A program made the position numbers and the translations under genes. Shown here in pieces: positions 1-9,355 of a stretch of DNA of 64,000 bases (positions within the stretch are counted from its first letter, which is position 1; each line of letters opens with the position of its first letter). Source of the stretch: Streptomyces sp. L2 (lineage in GTDB: Bacteria; Actinomycetota; Actinomycetes; Streptomycetales; Streptomycetaceae); the NCBI RefSeq assembly GCF_004124325.1, contig NZ_QBDT01000001.1:2852001-2916000 (forward strand). Direction: 5' to 3'. The notes below the pieces were generated by a model. That model did no database searches and was not told where the DNA came from. It saw nothing but the letters and a program-made list of their open reading frames with translations.

Positions 1-179
1 TCGGAGGCGATGAGCGCGGCCTGGTTGTAGACGGCCGATGCCAGCCCCTGGTTGGTCTCTTTCACCGCGGTGTCGGCCAGGGCGACGAGTGCGCGTACGC
101 GTTCAGGCAGGGGCAGGCAGGCGGGGCGGAATCTGGCGACGAGCGGGAAGCGCTGAGCTATGGGGCCGTGTGGGTCCAT
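1..179 (-). CDS. Hypothetical protein, N-terminal part only (3' end lies left of the window)
   Basis: The first 59 codons of a minus-strand gene start at an ATG at 177-179 and run off the left edge with no stop. The protein begins MDPHGPIAQRF and continues as a helical stretch (LPERVRALVALADTAV, then SAVYNQAALIAS). From memory, Streptomyces proteins with this kind of start (AVKxx..SAVxNQAALIASD) occur beside thiopeptide-like and FxLD lanthipeptide operons and have no assigned function. It lies directly downstream of the FxLD operon in the same direction, behind a terminator-like hairpin, so it may be an accessory gene of that system. Coding is supported by frame and codon use; the function is unknown. 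Confidence 0.6.
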   Translation of the reverse strand, partial: MDPHGPIAQRFPLVARFRPACLPLPERVRALVALADTAVKETNQGLASAVYNQAALIAS

Positions 180-214
180 GGGTCCCCCGGTTCGAGAGTG
201 AGGACTGCTGAAGC

Positions 215-248
215 GACGGTGCCCGCCGACGTGCCGACGGGCACCGTC
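215..248 (-). terminator. Hairpin downstream of the FxLD operon
   Basis: Perfect 11-bp arms GACGGTGCCCG and CGGGCACCGTC enclose a 12-nt loop just past the stop of the methyltransferase gene. There is no clear T-run, as is common for Streptomyces terminators. Confidence 0.6.
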
Positions 249-264
249 CACTACGCGTGCGGCG

Positions 265-2346
265 CTATCGCCAGTCGACGACGATGCGGTTCAGCGGCGT
301 GTCGAGGGCGAAGAGACCGGGGCGCCGCTCGATCTCGGGGGCGTCGAGGGGCTGGATTGCGAACGTGGCCTCACGGTCGCGGTAGTCGCGGTCCCAGGTG
401 CGGATGGCGTCGGCGACCTTCGCGGCCAGCTCGTCGCTTCCGGGGCCGTGGCCGATGACGCCGAACTCCCAGAGCTTGTCGCCCTCAAGGGTCTTCTCCT
501 TCGACAGGCGCCGGGCAAGGTAGGTGACGGCGCCCTTGCCAACGATCGCGGTCGACGAGGGATAGGGGTCCTCGGTGAGCAGCGTGCCCTTGGCGCTCGG
601 GGGGAACAGCATCCGGATAAGACCGGAGGGCAGGGAGCAGGTGACGAACAGTTCCATCCACTCCGGCGACTCCATGGCGCGGACCGTCATGCCGGTCCAC
701 TCCTCGGTGCGCGGCTGGTCGAGTACACCTGCGAGGGCATCGGCATCGATGCTGAGCCCGGCGGGGACCTGGAGTCGTACGGCGCCGTCCGTACTGAGCG
801 GGATCACTCGGCGGTCGTCGTCGGCGATGCCCCGTCGAAGCGGCATGAAGGTGTTCATCTCGCTGCCGAGGGACACCCACCGCCCGTCACGCTGCTCGTA
901 GGCGATGGATCGGGACACCGTGCCCTTGAGGCGCTGCGGGACGAGAAGCCGACCGCCGGGGGCGAGCTGCTGCAGCCAGGCATGCGGCACGCCGTGCGCG
1001 CCCACAGTGGCGATGATCCGGTCGTACGGCGCTGCTTCGGCGTAGCCGATGGCTCCGTCGCGGGTCACGGCCTCGACGTTGGTGATCCCGGCGGCGGCGA
1101 GGTGCGCACGGGCGCCTTCCACGAGGTCGTTGTCGACGTCTAGGGTAGTCACGTGTCCGCTCGCGCCGACGAGGTGGGCGAGCAGACCGGCGTTGTAGCC
1201 GGTGCCGGCGCCGAGTTCGAGGATGCGCTCGCCGGGCTGGGCGTCGAGCTGGTCCAGCAGGAGGGCGACGACGCCGGGCTGGGAGGCGCAGGAGATCGAG
1301 GTGCCGTCGGTGTCGTACTTGATGTGCACGGGTGCGTTGGCGTAGGCGTCTTCGAGGGACGCTTCGGGCACGAACACGTGGCGGGGCACGGTCCGCAACG
1401 CGGTCTCGACGGCGGGCGTGCGGGCGTGTCCGTCCGCGCGGAGTTGGTCGACCAGGGCGTTGCGGAGGCGCTCGGCGTCCGCCGTGGGGGTGGTGATCGT
1501 GTCGGTGTTCACCGCGCTGACGCTATCGATGTCGGCCGTTGCCTCGGTGGGCGACGCGGTGTTGTCACTCGTTCCCATGACTACCTTTCGTGCGATGTGG
1601 GACAGGGCGCTCTGGTCGTCCCGGAGGAGACCGGCGCGGTTGGCGTGGAAGATCACGTGGTGGGCGAGGACAGCTCGCAGGCCGCGTGTGAGGGCGCCGC
1701 GGCCTGCGAGGTCTGCGAGCGTGGCACCGGCCCTTTCGAAGGCGGTCACCCATTCCTCGTGAGCGTGGAGTGGGCCACCCGGGCGGCAGAGGTTGTGGGC
1801 GTCGGCGGTCATGAGCTTGCGCATGGCCGTAGCCAGTTCGGCGGCTCGTTCGGGTGGTTGTGGAGAGGTGGCCGGTCGGAGGGCCGCTACCTTCGCCCAT
1901 ACGTCGGCCTGTTCGAACCAGTCGAGTCCAGCACCGCGCATCATGACGCTCGCCAGCAGGACGGCGGTCTCCCGGCGTCCCAGGTGCATCGGGCTTGGCC
2001 GGTAGGTGAGCAGGTGGCGGGAGTCGCTGTGGAACAGTTCGTGGGCTGCGTCCATGGCCTCCGGGCCGCCGAAGGTGTCGGTTTCGGGCTCGTAGACGCA
2101 GGGCAGGCACGACACGGCCACGCCGTCGCCGATGAGATCGCTCAGGAGTGACTCAATGGCGGGTGAGGGCTTGTCGGCGAGGTAACGCAGCGGCCAGGGC
2201 TGCTTGTTCATGAACCACCAGCCGGTGAGCTGCCCGTCGGCCTCGGCCTCGATCAGGGTGGGGCCGAGGCGTTCGGCGATGGCGCGCCGGGCCATCTCGC
2301 GGTTGACGAAGATGATGTTGTGCTGCTGCCAGCGGTCGGGAGGCAT
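265..2346 (-). CDS. FxLD-system methyltransferase: SpaB_C-type domain fused to a protein-isoaspartate methyltransferase domain
   Basis: 693 aa. Residues about 5-250 resemble the thiopeptide-type/SpaB_C elimination domain (WPLRYL near 51, EPETDTFGGPEAMDAAHELF at 86-105). After a Thr/Ala-rich linker (260-290), residues 295-500 form an L-isoaspartyl O-methyltransferase-like domain: PRHVFVP at 321-327, the SQPG stretch near 355, and the SAM loop LELGAGTGYNAG at 377-388. About 190 further residues are unassigned. Enzymes of this type in FxLD clusters are thought to methylate an Asp of the lanthipeptide, leading to succinimide or isoaspartate. It is last in the operon, 21 bp after lanC. The start is an ATG at 2344-2346. 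The SpaB_C domain is also present in the LanB of the same operon. Confidence 0.85.
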   Translation of the reverse strand: MPPDRWQQHNIIFVNREMARRAIAERLGPTLIEAEADGQLTGWWFMNKQPWPLRYLADKPSPAIESLLSDLIGDGVAVSCLPCVYEPETDTFGGPEAMDAAHELFHSDSRHLLTYRPSPMHLGRRETAVLLASVMMRGAGLDWFEQADVWAKVAALRPATSPQPPERAAELATAMRKLMTADAHNLCRPGGPLHAHEEWVTAFERAGATLADLAGRGALTRGLRAVLAHHVIFHANRAGLLRDDQSALSHIARKVVMGTSDNTASPTEATADIDSVSAVNTDTITTPTADAERLRNALVDQLRADGHARTPAVETALRTVPRHVFVPEASLEDAYANAPVHIKYDTDGTSISCASQPGVVALLLDQLDAQPGERILELGAGTGYNAGLLAHLVGASGHVTTLDVDNDLVEGARAHLAAAGITNVEAVTRDGAIGYAEAAPYDRIIATVGAHGVPHAWLQQLAPGGRLLVPQRLKGTVSRSIAYEQRDGRWVSLGSEMNTFMPLRRGIADDDRRVIPLSTDGAVRLQVPAGLSIDADALAGVLDQPRTEEWTGMTVRAMESPEWMELFVTCSLPSGLIRMLFPPSAKGTLLTEDPYPSSTAIVGKGAVTYLARRLSKEKTLEGDKLWEFGVIGHGPGSDELAAKVADAIRTWDRDYRDREATFAIQPLDAPEIERRPGLFALDTPLNRIVVDWR

Positions 2347-2367
2347 TGAGGTCCTTCGGTCGGTGGA

Positions 2368-3636
2368 TCAAGCGAGGAGGAGGCATGCGTCCCAGGCGGA
2401 CCGGGGAGGTGCGGTGGTGCTGGGCGCGAGGAGGGCCAGGGCTATGCCGGCGGCGCCGTCGAGGAGGCCCGGGCCGGTTTGTTCGTCGCTTAGGAGCGCC
2501 GTGGCCATGAGTTCGGGGTCGTTGCCCGGCGGGATGACCGCAGTCAGGAGTGCCGGGATGGCGGCGCGGAGTCTTCCCGCGGTCGAGGGGTGGGCGTCGT
2601 CGGCCGTACGCGCGGCAGCGTGGGCGAGGCCGGCGAATCCGTGGCAGAGGCCGTTGTCCGTCGTGGCCTTCAGCTGCTCCGGGTCGGTGAGGGCGGCCAC
2701 AAGCGCATTCTCCGCGTCGATCTGGCGGCGGGTGTCGCCGAGGGCAAGCGCGGTGAGTTGCTGGGCGCGGGCGAGGCCGGCGGTGCCGTAGCACCAGGAC
2801 GGCCGTCTGGGCGCTGGCGAGCCGAGACTCCCCCTGCGCAGCTCTGCCTGAGTGACCCAGTAGGGCCAGACCGGACCGCCGTCGGCCTTCTGCTTCCAGC
2901 GGTCCAGCCAGGCCCGGATGGTGCGCAGTGCGGCATGGTGCCCATCGGTGACGGCCCCGTTCCGAGCGGCAAGGGCCAAGAGCGCGAGGACGCCGCCGAT
3001 ACCGTGGGCCACACCGGTGTTGGCGTGGCCGCCGGGGAATCGGTCGTCCGAGGTGCCCGAGGGACCGGTCTCCGCCCACCAGCCCGGCAGGGTCTCGCCG
3101 TGGTGGGTGATCGGTTCGGTGAGGCGCACGCAGTAGTCGAGAACGACGCGCGTCGTGGAACTGCCGGGGTCTCGGCGCAGGAGGTAGGCGCCGTATCCGG
3201 TGAGGCCCCGAATGGCGTCGAACTCCACAAGCTGCGGCAGGCGTCCGGCGTCGATGCGGCGGTGTGCGGCGTCGAGACGGCGCTCGACGTCGACCGCGAT
3301 CTGGGCGTCCATCGCGTCGAGGGCACGGTGGTAGGAGCCGGGAACGTGGTCGGCCGCACAGGACAGGGCGTGGGCGAACGCCGGCACTCCGTAGAACGGG
3401 TAGCTGTCCGGGCCGCTGGTGAGCGGCTGCCGGGAGGCGGCGGCGAGCCAGTCGTGGGCGCGCTGCCACGGGCCGAGGCCGAGCGCAGCCAGCTCGATGT
3501 GCAGGAGCGCGATTCCAGGAGGACCGTACGCAAGGTGCTGCCGGTACAGCGTTCTGAAGTCGAGGGGCATGGTCTCGGGGTCGTCGAGCTGGGCCGCGAT
3601 GGCGTCGACCAGGCCGAGCGCAGGGTGGGCGGTCAT
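2368..3636 (-). CDS. LanC-like lanthionine synthetase (cyclase) of the FxLD system
   Basis: 422 aa, close to the normal LanC length. The zinc ligands expected for LanC enzymes are visible: Cys282 in SWCYG, and Cys331-His332 in LCHG. The glycine-rich motifs of the alpha/alpha toroid (HGIGGVLALL at 211-220, TAGLA, GFAGLA) are also present. It should add the precursor's Cys thiols to dehydrated Ser/Thr. The start is an ATG at 3634-3636, overlapping the lanB stop by ATGA, so the two are translationally coupled. Confidence 0.9.
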   Translation of the reverse strand: MTAHPALGLVDAIAAQLDDPETMPLDFRTLYRQHLAYGPPGIALLHIELAALGLGPWQRAHDWLAAASRQPLTSGPDSYPFYGVPAFAHALSCAADHVPGSYHRALDAMDAQIAVDVERRLDAAHRRIDAGRLPQLVEFDAIRGLTGYGAYLLRRDPGSSTTRVVLDYCVRLTEPITHHGETLPGWWAETGPSGTSDDRFPGGHANTGVAHGIGGVLALLALAARNGAVTDGHHAALRTIRAWLDRWKQKADGGPVWPYWVTQAELRRGSLGSPAPRRPSWCYGTAGLARAQQLTALALGDTRRQIDAENALVAALTDPEQLKATTDNGLCHGFAGLAHAAARTADDAHPSTAGRLRAAIPALLTAVIPPGNDPELMATALLSDEQTGPGLLDGAAGIALALLAPSTTAPPRSAWDACLLLA

Positions 3637-6600
3637 GACGCCCTCCGACCAGTGCGAGCCGTCCAGGCAAGGGCGGCGGCACGCGCCAGGTAGAGGCACA
3701 CCTCTTCCTCCGGGAAGTTCACGGCGACATGGCGCACGAAGTGGACGTGCAGCAGGGAGGCCAGGACGTCGTCGAGGACGATGCCCTGAGTGTCCGGGCC
3801 GGGCAGGTGCGGCCGGTACGCGGCGAGTGCCGCTTCTCGGTCGGCCCATCCCGCCACGATGGCGTGTCCGCCTGGGACCGTGCGAAGGGCCGCCCAGCCG
3901 TCACTCGGGTCGGCGAACCGCACGGCCTCTTCGAACTGCGGGCGTGGAACCGGTTCGGGGGCTGTCGGCGGGATGCGGTCGATGAGCCACCGCATCCCGG
4001 CGTCCGTACTGCCGAGGAAGGCGGAGGTGATGGCGACCATGTGGGCCGCCACCAGCGTACGCCGACCCGGACGCTGGGCCTGCGCAAGTTGCGCCAGGAC
4101 GGCGCGCGAGTCCGACCGGAACACCTCCTCGGCCGCCTCCCATGCGGTGCCGGAGCCCCAGCGGCCCATCTCCCGGTAGGAGGTGGGATAGCGCACGTCC
4201 GACAGCAGGCCATTGCTTCGTAGCTCCTCGGCCCAGACGCTCACCGCTCGGGCCGTGTCGGCGAAGGCTTCCGGGTCGGGGAGGGCGATGCGTACGCGGA
4301 GATGTGGGTCCGGGTCGCGGAAGCGGATGAACCACCACGGCGGACTGCCGAGTTGTTCGAGGAGGCGGGGCAGGTGGCGGAAGAGCACGACGTCTTGGCG
4401 GCGGGGATCGACGTACAGGGCGGCCAGAAGGACCGAGGAAGCGGCAGGCGTCTGCATCTGGGTCGCGGACAGGGCACGGGCCCGGCTGGGGGCTGGCAGT
4501 GGGGGCCATGCCGACGGCCTGATTGCTTTCAGTGGCACCACGACCTCATGGGCTCGCCCACCGCACCACCCGTACGCCTCCGGTTCCGGGGCCTCGACGA
4601 GCACGGCCAGGCGCGCATGGTCGAGGTGCCGGCGCAGGAGCGCACGCTGGCCGGCCTCATCGAGGTCAAGAAAGAGGCGCCGGTCGTCCTCCACGAGGTA
4701 GACGCGTCGCGGCAGCCTCCGCCGAGTACGCCAGTCGCTGAGCGAGGCCTCCCATTCAGTCCGAGGGCAGGCACGGCCGGGCAGTTCGGGCGCCTCCAGC
4801 CGCCAGCGCGCCGGGGCCAGCACAGTCCGGCCGTACCGCAGACGCGGAAGGAACGGCATTGCTGCTGCGACGCCCCAGTCGAAGACTGTGACCTGCGCGC
4901 ACTGGGCGCGGGACAGTTCGGTGAGGAACCGCACCAGTGGCGGGGTGTGGGTGCGCAGGTTCAGCGCGTGCATCCCTACGGCTTCCACGCGGTGTCCGCG
5001 CTCGGGGACAGCGAGGTACATGCGGCGACCGTCGCACGCCACAGCCAGGTCCTCCGGGGTGAGCACGGTGTCCTGCGGGGCGCGGTGCTCCTGAAGGCTG
5101 ATCACGGTGGGCAGAACCTGTGGGGAGCGGGTGACGTGGGCACTCTCGGGGAGCAGGGGCGGGAAGGACAGCTGCGCGGGCACGGTGTTGCCGTCGGCGG
5201 CCGGGAGGTCGGCCAGTTCTACGATCAGGGCCTCCCGGTCGGCGGGGGCCAGCACGCTGAGGAATCGGCCCGTGGAGACGCCGGCGCCACGGGACACGCT
5301 GACGACCTCCAGCCGGAACCGCCCGCGCTGCAACTCCTCCAGGTCGCACGCGTGCACCCGCACCCCGATCTCCAAGTGCGGTGGCAGCCGAAGCTCGTCG
5401 GGGCCCACTTCCAAGGCCTCGATCTGTTCTTCCGTGAGGATCACTTCGTCGCGGCCGTCGAGCGCGGCGGCCTGTGCCAGCCGTACGAGGACGTCATCCC
5501 GAGCGGAGACGCGCGGTCTGTGTGCGCCGGCCGGAGCGCCTGGGTAGCCGTCGGGATATCCGGTGCCGCTTTCCGCCACGGCCTCTGCGAGCGGCACCAT
5601 CGTGCCGATGCCGTACCTCTCGTAGAACCGCTGGTGGTACTTGTTCCAGGCGGTGGTGCCGTACGGGCGCGTGCTCAAGCGGGTCAGGATGAGAGCGGCG
5701 CGCTCGATCTCGCGGGCGACCGCTTCCGGCAGAACGAACCGCGCGTCCAGTCGGAGGTCGAGCGCGACGGGGTGGCGACGCAGGCCGGGGACGAGGTCTC
5801 GCATCCGCGTCTCGACGCTGTGCCAGCTGGCACCCGTGCCGCACTCCTCCAGGCCCGCTCGGACCGCGTGGAGTTCGCGTACGGTCCCCGCGACCGGGGC
5901 GAGGCTTCCGGCGTCGATCGTGTCGAGTTGGCCGAGCAGATGTCCGAGGGCGTCAGTCTGGGTGCCCGGAGCGTGCAGGCACGTGATCAGCACCCGTCGC
6001 CGGAGCAGCTCCGCCGGCAGTCGACGCGCCTTCTCGGGACCGGCGTCGGGAAACTCCGCCTGGAGCTCGTCCACGAGAGTGCCGAACCGGATCGGCAGTC
6101 GGCTCGCGGCAAGGACCGCGCGCACCGGTTCGGTCAGGACCACAGACGCCTCCACCGCGCGATTCCGATCGCCCTGGACGTCGTTCTGGAACGGCACGAT
6201 GAGCCGGTCACCCTGGTACGTCACGGTGTTGTTGATGACGACGGGCAGCCGTTCGAGGAGGTCCGGGCACGATTCCAACCGTGCGACCAGTGCCGCCAGC
6301 CACTCTGCCCCCGCGCGGCCGACGGCCACGTGGTCTTCGCCCCAGTCCGCCCGCGCCTGCGGGCCGAACTCCGCGGTGGCCACGCCGGCGAACAGACCGA
6401 AGGGTGTCGCCCTGTGCTGGGCGCGAAGGAGGTAGCGGGCCACGGACAGCGCCGCGCGTTGCACATCCCGGCGGGCAGGGTGCTCGGCCGTGCACAGGTG
6501 CCGGACCCGCGCGGCCAGGACCGGGGAGGAGTGCCGGAGTGCCTCGGCGATGTCCCTGTCCGCCCAGACCGCGCGTAGCCACGCCACACGGGCAGACAAA

Positions 6601-6716
6601 CCACTGGGCGAGCTGTCATCGAGGTCAGGACTTGGAGGAAATGTCAGGGCGGGCCGGGCCACGGCGCGCACGAGAGCAGTGGAACCGGCGCGGAACGCTG
6701 CGGGCGGAGCAACCAC
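3633..6716 (-). CDS. Class I lantibiotic dehydratase (LanB), full length
   Basis: 1027 aa. The N-terminal Lant_dehydr_N part (RATPFGLFAGVA near 102-113, YGTTAWNKYHQRFYERYG near 350) is the tRNA-dependent glutamylation module. The C-terminal 270 residues (PWWFIRFRDPDPHLRVRIAL, then SYREMGRWG and EEVFRSDSR) form the elimination domain, so the enzyme is a fused LanB and not the split form. I chose the GTG at 6714-6716 because a GGAGG lies 6 nt upstream; the TTG one codon earlier would leave only 3 nt. It is separated from the precursor gene by a strong hairpin that could reduce read-through. Confidence 0.9.
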   Translation of the reverse strand: MVAPPAAFRAGSTALVRAVARPALTFPPSPDLDDSSPSGLSARVAWLRAVWADRDIAEALRHSSPVLAARVRHLCTAEHPARRDVQRAALSVARYLLRAQHRATPFGLFAGVATAEFGPQARADWGEDHVAVGRAGAEWLAALVARLESCPDLLERLPVVINNTVTYQGDRLIVPFQNDVQGDRNRAVEASVVLTEPVRAVLAASRLPIRFGTLVDELQAEFPDAGPEKARRLPAELLRRRVLITCLHAPGTQTDALGHLLGQLDTIDAGSLAPVAGTVRELHAVRAGLEECGTGASWHSVETRMRDLVPGLRRHPVALDLRLDARFVLPEAVAREIERAALILTRLSTRPYGTTAWNKYHQRFYERYGIGTMVPLAEAVAESGTGYPDGYPGAPAGAHRPRVSARDDVLVRLAQAAALDGRDEVILTEEQIEALEVGPDELRLPPHLEIGVRVHACDLEELQRGRFRLEVVSVSRGAGVSTGRFLSVLAPADREALIVELADLPAADGNTVPAQLSFPPLLPESAHVTRSPQVLPTVISLQEHRAPQDTVLTPEDLAVACDGRRMYLAVPERGHRVEAVGMHALNLRTHTPPLVRFLTELSRAQCAQVTVFDWGVAAAMPFLPRLRYGRTVLAPARWRLEAPELPGRACPRTEWEASLSDWRTRRRLPRRVYLVEDDRRLFLDLDEAGQRALLRRHLDHARLAVLVEAPEPEAYGWCGGRAHEVVVPLKAIRPSAWPPLPAPSRARALSATQMQTPAASSVLLAALYVDPRRQDVVLFRHLPRLLEQLGSPPWWFIRFRDPDPHLRVRIALPDPEAFADTARAVSVWAEELRSNGLLSDVRYPTSYREMGRWGSGTAWEAAEEVFRSDSRAVLAQLAQAQRPGRRTLVAAHMVAITSAFLGSTDAGMRWLIDRIPPTAPEPVPRPQFEEAVRFADPSDGWAALRTVPGGHAIVAGWADREAALAAYRPHLPGPDTQGIVLDDVLASLLHVHFVRHVAVNFPEEEVCLYLARAAALAWTARTGRRAS

Positions 6717-6746
6717 CAAGTACCTCCGTAGGTGAGGGGCGGGGGT

Positions 6747-6776
6747 GGTGCCGCCGCGCGGAGACGCGGCGGCACC
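6747..6776 (-). terminator. Hairpin between precursor and lanB (probable attenuator)
   Basis: Perfect 12-bp arms GGTGCCGCCGCG and CGCGGCGGCACC with a 6-nt loop. It lies 24 bp past the precursor stop and 30 bp before the lanB start. Hairpins here are common in lanthipeptide operons and raise precursor transcript relative to enzyme transcript. Confidence 0.7.
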
Positions 6777-6800
6777 CGGCCGGGTTACCTGGGGTCCAGG

Positions 6801-6980
6801 TCAGGCGACGTTGGTGGTGCAGGCGCCGCAGGTGGAGCCGCAGTTGTCGTCGGTCAGGTTGACCAGGCCCGCGGGGTCGGCGATCTCTACGAGGGAGACG
6901 TCCAGGTCGAAGCCGTCCGATGCCCCTGGGATCTGCGGGCTCATTTCGGTGCGGTCGGGAACTACTGTGCTGCGCGTCAT
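6801..6980 (-). CDS. FxLD-family lanthipeptide precursor
   Basis: 59 aa. The family's name-giving motif is FDLD at residues 24-27, followed by VSLVEI. The C-terminal part (residues 41-59) carries Thr43, Ser49, Thr50, Thr55, Thr56 and Cys47, Cys51, Cys54, enough for up to three (methyl)lanthionines. Asp44, Asp45 and Asp35 are candidate methylation targets. The ATG at 6978-6980 follows a GAGGAG site with 7-nt spacing. It is the first gene of the minus-strand operon. Confidence 0.93.
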   Translation of the reverse strand: MTRSTVVPDRTEMSPQIPGASDGFDLDVSLVEIADPAGLVNLTDDNCGSTCGACTTNVA

Positions 6981-7138
6981 TCGTCAACTCCTCTTGGTTG
7001 TGTCGTGTTACTGGGCGGGAGCGCCCACCAGGTGCAGTCACGGAAGCGGTTGCTGACAGCTGCTTCACGGACGGGCCCCTGGCCACCCGGCACGAAGGGG
7101 CGGGCTGCGCGCAGGAGGTTCCTCGCGGGCCGCCTGCC

Positions 7139-7393
7139 TCATACCGGGAAGTCGTGTTCCGGAAGTCCGATTGCCTCTCTCAGGCGGTCGGGTTGGTTCG
7201 ATCCGGCGACCTGGCATTGGGGAGCACAGGCCCAGAGCTGGAACAGAAAGCCCCGGTGGCGTACCTCGCCCAGCCTCCGACCACTCGCTCCCAGGCGGCG
7301 GGCGCAGAGGGCGCAGTCCATGGCCATCTGCTGGCGCGGCCTGAGGCGCGCCAGCTCCGGAAGGGGCGAGGGGGCCGCGGCCAGGAATTTCAC
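7139..7393 (-). CDS. Small Cys-containing protein coupled to the HATPase gene
   Basis: 84 aa from a GTG at 7391-7393 that overlaps the preceding stop as GTGA, which decides the start. It carries Cys27-x-x-Cys30 and Cys56-x3-Cys60, compatible with a small metal-binding fold. No family is recognised. The tight coupling to an anti-sigma-like ATPase suggests a partner or accessory role. It lies upstream of the FxLD operon, 158 bp before the precursor start, but a functional link is not shown. Confidence 0.65.
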   Translation of the reverse strand: MKFLAAAPSPLPELARLRPRQQMAMDCALCARRLGASGRRLGEVRHRGFLFQLWACAPQCQVAGSNQPDRLREAIGLPEHDFPV

Positions 7394-7836
7394 TTGCCAC
7401 CCTCGGTACGGAGTTCCGCCCAGACCTCTTTGCCCCAAGGACGTCTGTCCGAGCCGTGCAGGTCGTAGCCCCAGCGCTCGGCGACGGCGTCGACGACGAA
7501 CAGCCCGCGACCAGACTCGTCGTCGTCAGCCGCGCGGCTGAGTGCGGGAAGTCGCGACGGTTCCCGGTCCACGACCCCGACACGCAGTCGAGTCGCACTC
7601 GGTCTGCCAACCGTGAGCCGAATCTCCGGGCACGGAGTGTGCCTGGAGGCGTTGGCGATCAGCTCAGTCACGATCAGCGCCGCACGGTCGGCGAGGCCGT
7701 CGAGACGCCACACACCGAGAACGCCTCGGACGAGTTCGCGGCCGAGCTCGGCCGTGGACGGCTCGCACGGGAAGGTCTGGCTGTACGTGGGGCAGCCGGC
7801 GGCGAAAACCTCAACTGGTGTTTCAGGAGTCGTCAT
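7390..7836 (-). CDS. ATP-binding protein, HATPase_c (anti-sigma/regulatory kinase-like) family
   Basis: 148 aa from the ATG at 7834-7836 (MTTPETPVEV). The N box is ALIVTELIANASRHT, followed by LRVGVVDREPS (G1-like), a short acidic stretch DDDESGRGL (G2 region) and VVDAVAERWGY. Streptomyces encodes many such stand-alone HATPase proteins; the family name reflects RsbW/SpoIIAB similarity, but most have no known partner. An upstream in-frame ATG at 7927-7929 would add 31 poorly folding residues and is less likely. Confidence 0.85.
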   Translation of the reverse strand: MTTPETPVEVFAAGCPTYSQTFPCEPSTAELGRELVRGVLGVWRLDGLADRAALIVTELIANASRHTPCPEIRLTVGRPSATRLRVGVVDREPSRLPALSRAADDDESGRGLFVVDAVAERWGYDLHGSDRRPWGKEVWAELRTEGGK

Positions 7837-8077
7837 TGGCGTGGAACCTTCATCTCGTCTCGGCGCCCGTACCACCCCGGTCGGGGGAACCTCAGGGGCG
7901 GATCGGGCCGTCAACAGCCACCCGCCCATGGGGCGCGGCGGGCGATCAGTACCTAGCCAACTCCCTTGCTGGCCAGGTTGGTTAGGGTGTTCAGGCGCTC
8001 AGTCGAGGGGCCGATCTAGGGTGTTTTGACCCCTGCTTTGCCTCGCGGGTGAGGATCGCGCGCGCTACCGTGCCCGC

Positions 8078-9355
8078 ATGGACACCACCCGCAACAGCGT
8101 TCTTGAGGCGTGGATGACCGAACACGGCTACAGCTCCAACGGCCTCGCCGAGGCCGTGAACAGAGCCATCGAGCAGCTGACCGGACGCCCTGGTGGACTC
8201 GACGGATCGTCGGTCCGCGCATGGAAGGCGGGCCGGGTCACGTGGCCAAAGTCAGCTGCACGCAAGGCGCTTGAGGATGTCACCGGACTGCCCGCCATCG
8301 CCTTGGGGTTCGTGCCACGGAGTCGACCTCCGTCCACCCCGGACCCGCAGCAGGAGGAGCCCAACATGAAGCGCCGCACCCTCGTCGGCAGCATCGCTGC
8401 GGCTGCCGCAGCAGCAGCCGCACCCGGCGCATCGCCGCGCCGCATCGGCATGAGCGACGTCAACCGCCTCAACAAGCGCTTTGCCGAGATCGTCGCCAGC
8501 GACCACCGCCACGGCGGACAACTCGGCATCGAGCAGCGGGCCGCCGCCCTCGCCGACGAGGCACTCAACCTCCAGAACGCCGGCAACGCCACCCAGCGCG
8601 TACGAAGCAACCTCTACGCGTCCGCAGCCGCCTTCCGCTCCTCCGCGATGTGGGCCGCCATCGACGGCCGGCGCTACGACGTCGCCAAGGCCCACATGCG
8701 CGAAGCCCAGGCCCTCGCCGAGATGTCCGGCGACCAGGCGATCAAGTTCCGCATCTGGAGTCACGCGGGGACCATGTATCGCCACATGGGACGACCGGCG
8801 GACGCGGTCGCCGCCAACGACGTCGCCCGCAATCTGCACATCACGCGCCGTGACCCGCTGTTCGCTTCCCTCGGTCTGGCCCGACAAGGTGCCATCCACG
8901 GCGCAGCTCAGGAGCGCACCTGCACTCGCCGCGCGTTCGAGCAAGCTCAGGACGCCATGCTGCGCGCCGACCCTGCCGACCACCGGCCTGTGTGGATGCT
9001 CGCCTTCTACGACCAAGCCGAGTTGGACTCTCTGGCCCTCGCCGCACACTCGGCGCTCGGCGACTACTCGACCGCGGAGTACCACGCCCACCGTTGCCTG
9101 TCCGCGCTCCGGCCCCACATGGTCAGGTCCCGCGCCATCACCACCACCCGGCTCGCCCACGCACAGCTGGCCCAGGGCGCCCCCGACGCCGCCACGGCCA
9201 CAGCGATGAAGGTCCCCTCCGAAGCCGCCACCCAACACGCCCGGGTCACGCGCATGTTGCAGGAGTTCGGGGCCGCACTGCGCGCCACCGCGCCGGGCAG
9301 TTCCATCGTGCAGACCTGGACCGAGCACACCGCCACCTGGAGGACAGCCGCATGA
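8078..9355 (+). CDS. XRE-type regulator with TPR-like C-terminus
   Basis: 425 aa. The N-terminal ~75 residues look like a divergent helix-turn-helix (SSNGLAEAVNRAIEQLTGRP, SSVRAWKAGRV). A Tat-like segment, MKRRTLVGSIAAAA, begins near residue 97, then a long helical repeat region with TPR character follows (residues 130-420). Proteins of this build are common in Streptomyces as NsdA-like regulators. It reads away from the HATPase pair and is coupled by ATGA to the acetyltransferase gene. Confidence 0.8.
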   Translation: MDTTRNSVLEAWMTEHGYSSNGLAEAVNRAIEQLTGRPGGLDGSSVRAWKAGRVTWPKSAARKALEDVTGLPAIALGFVPRSRPPSTPDPQQEEPNMKRRTLVGSIAAAAAAAAAPGASPRRIGMSDVNRLNKRFAEIVASDHRHGGQLGIEQRAAALADEALNLQNAGNATQRVRSNLYASAAAFRSSAMWAAIDGRRYDVAKAHMREAQALAEMSGDQAIKFRIWSHAGTMYRHMGRPADAVAANDVARNLHITRRDPLFASLGLARQGAIHGAAQERTCTRRAFEQAQDAMLRADPADHRPVWMLAFYDQAELDSLALAAHSALGDYSTAEYHAHRCLSALRPHMVRSRAITTTRLAHAQLAQGAPDAATATAMKVPSEAATQHARVTRMLQEFGAALRATAPGSSIVQTWTEHTATWRTAA

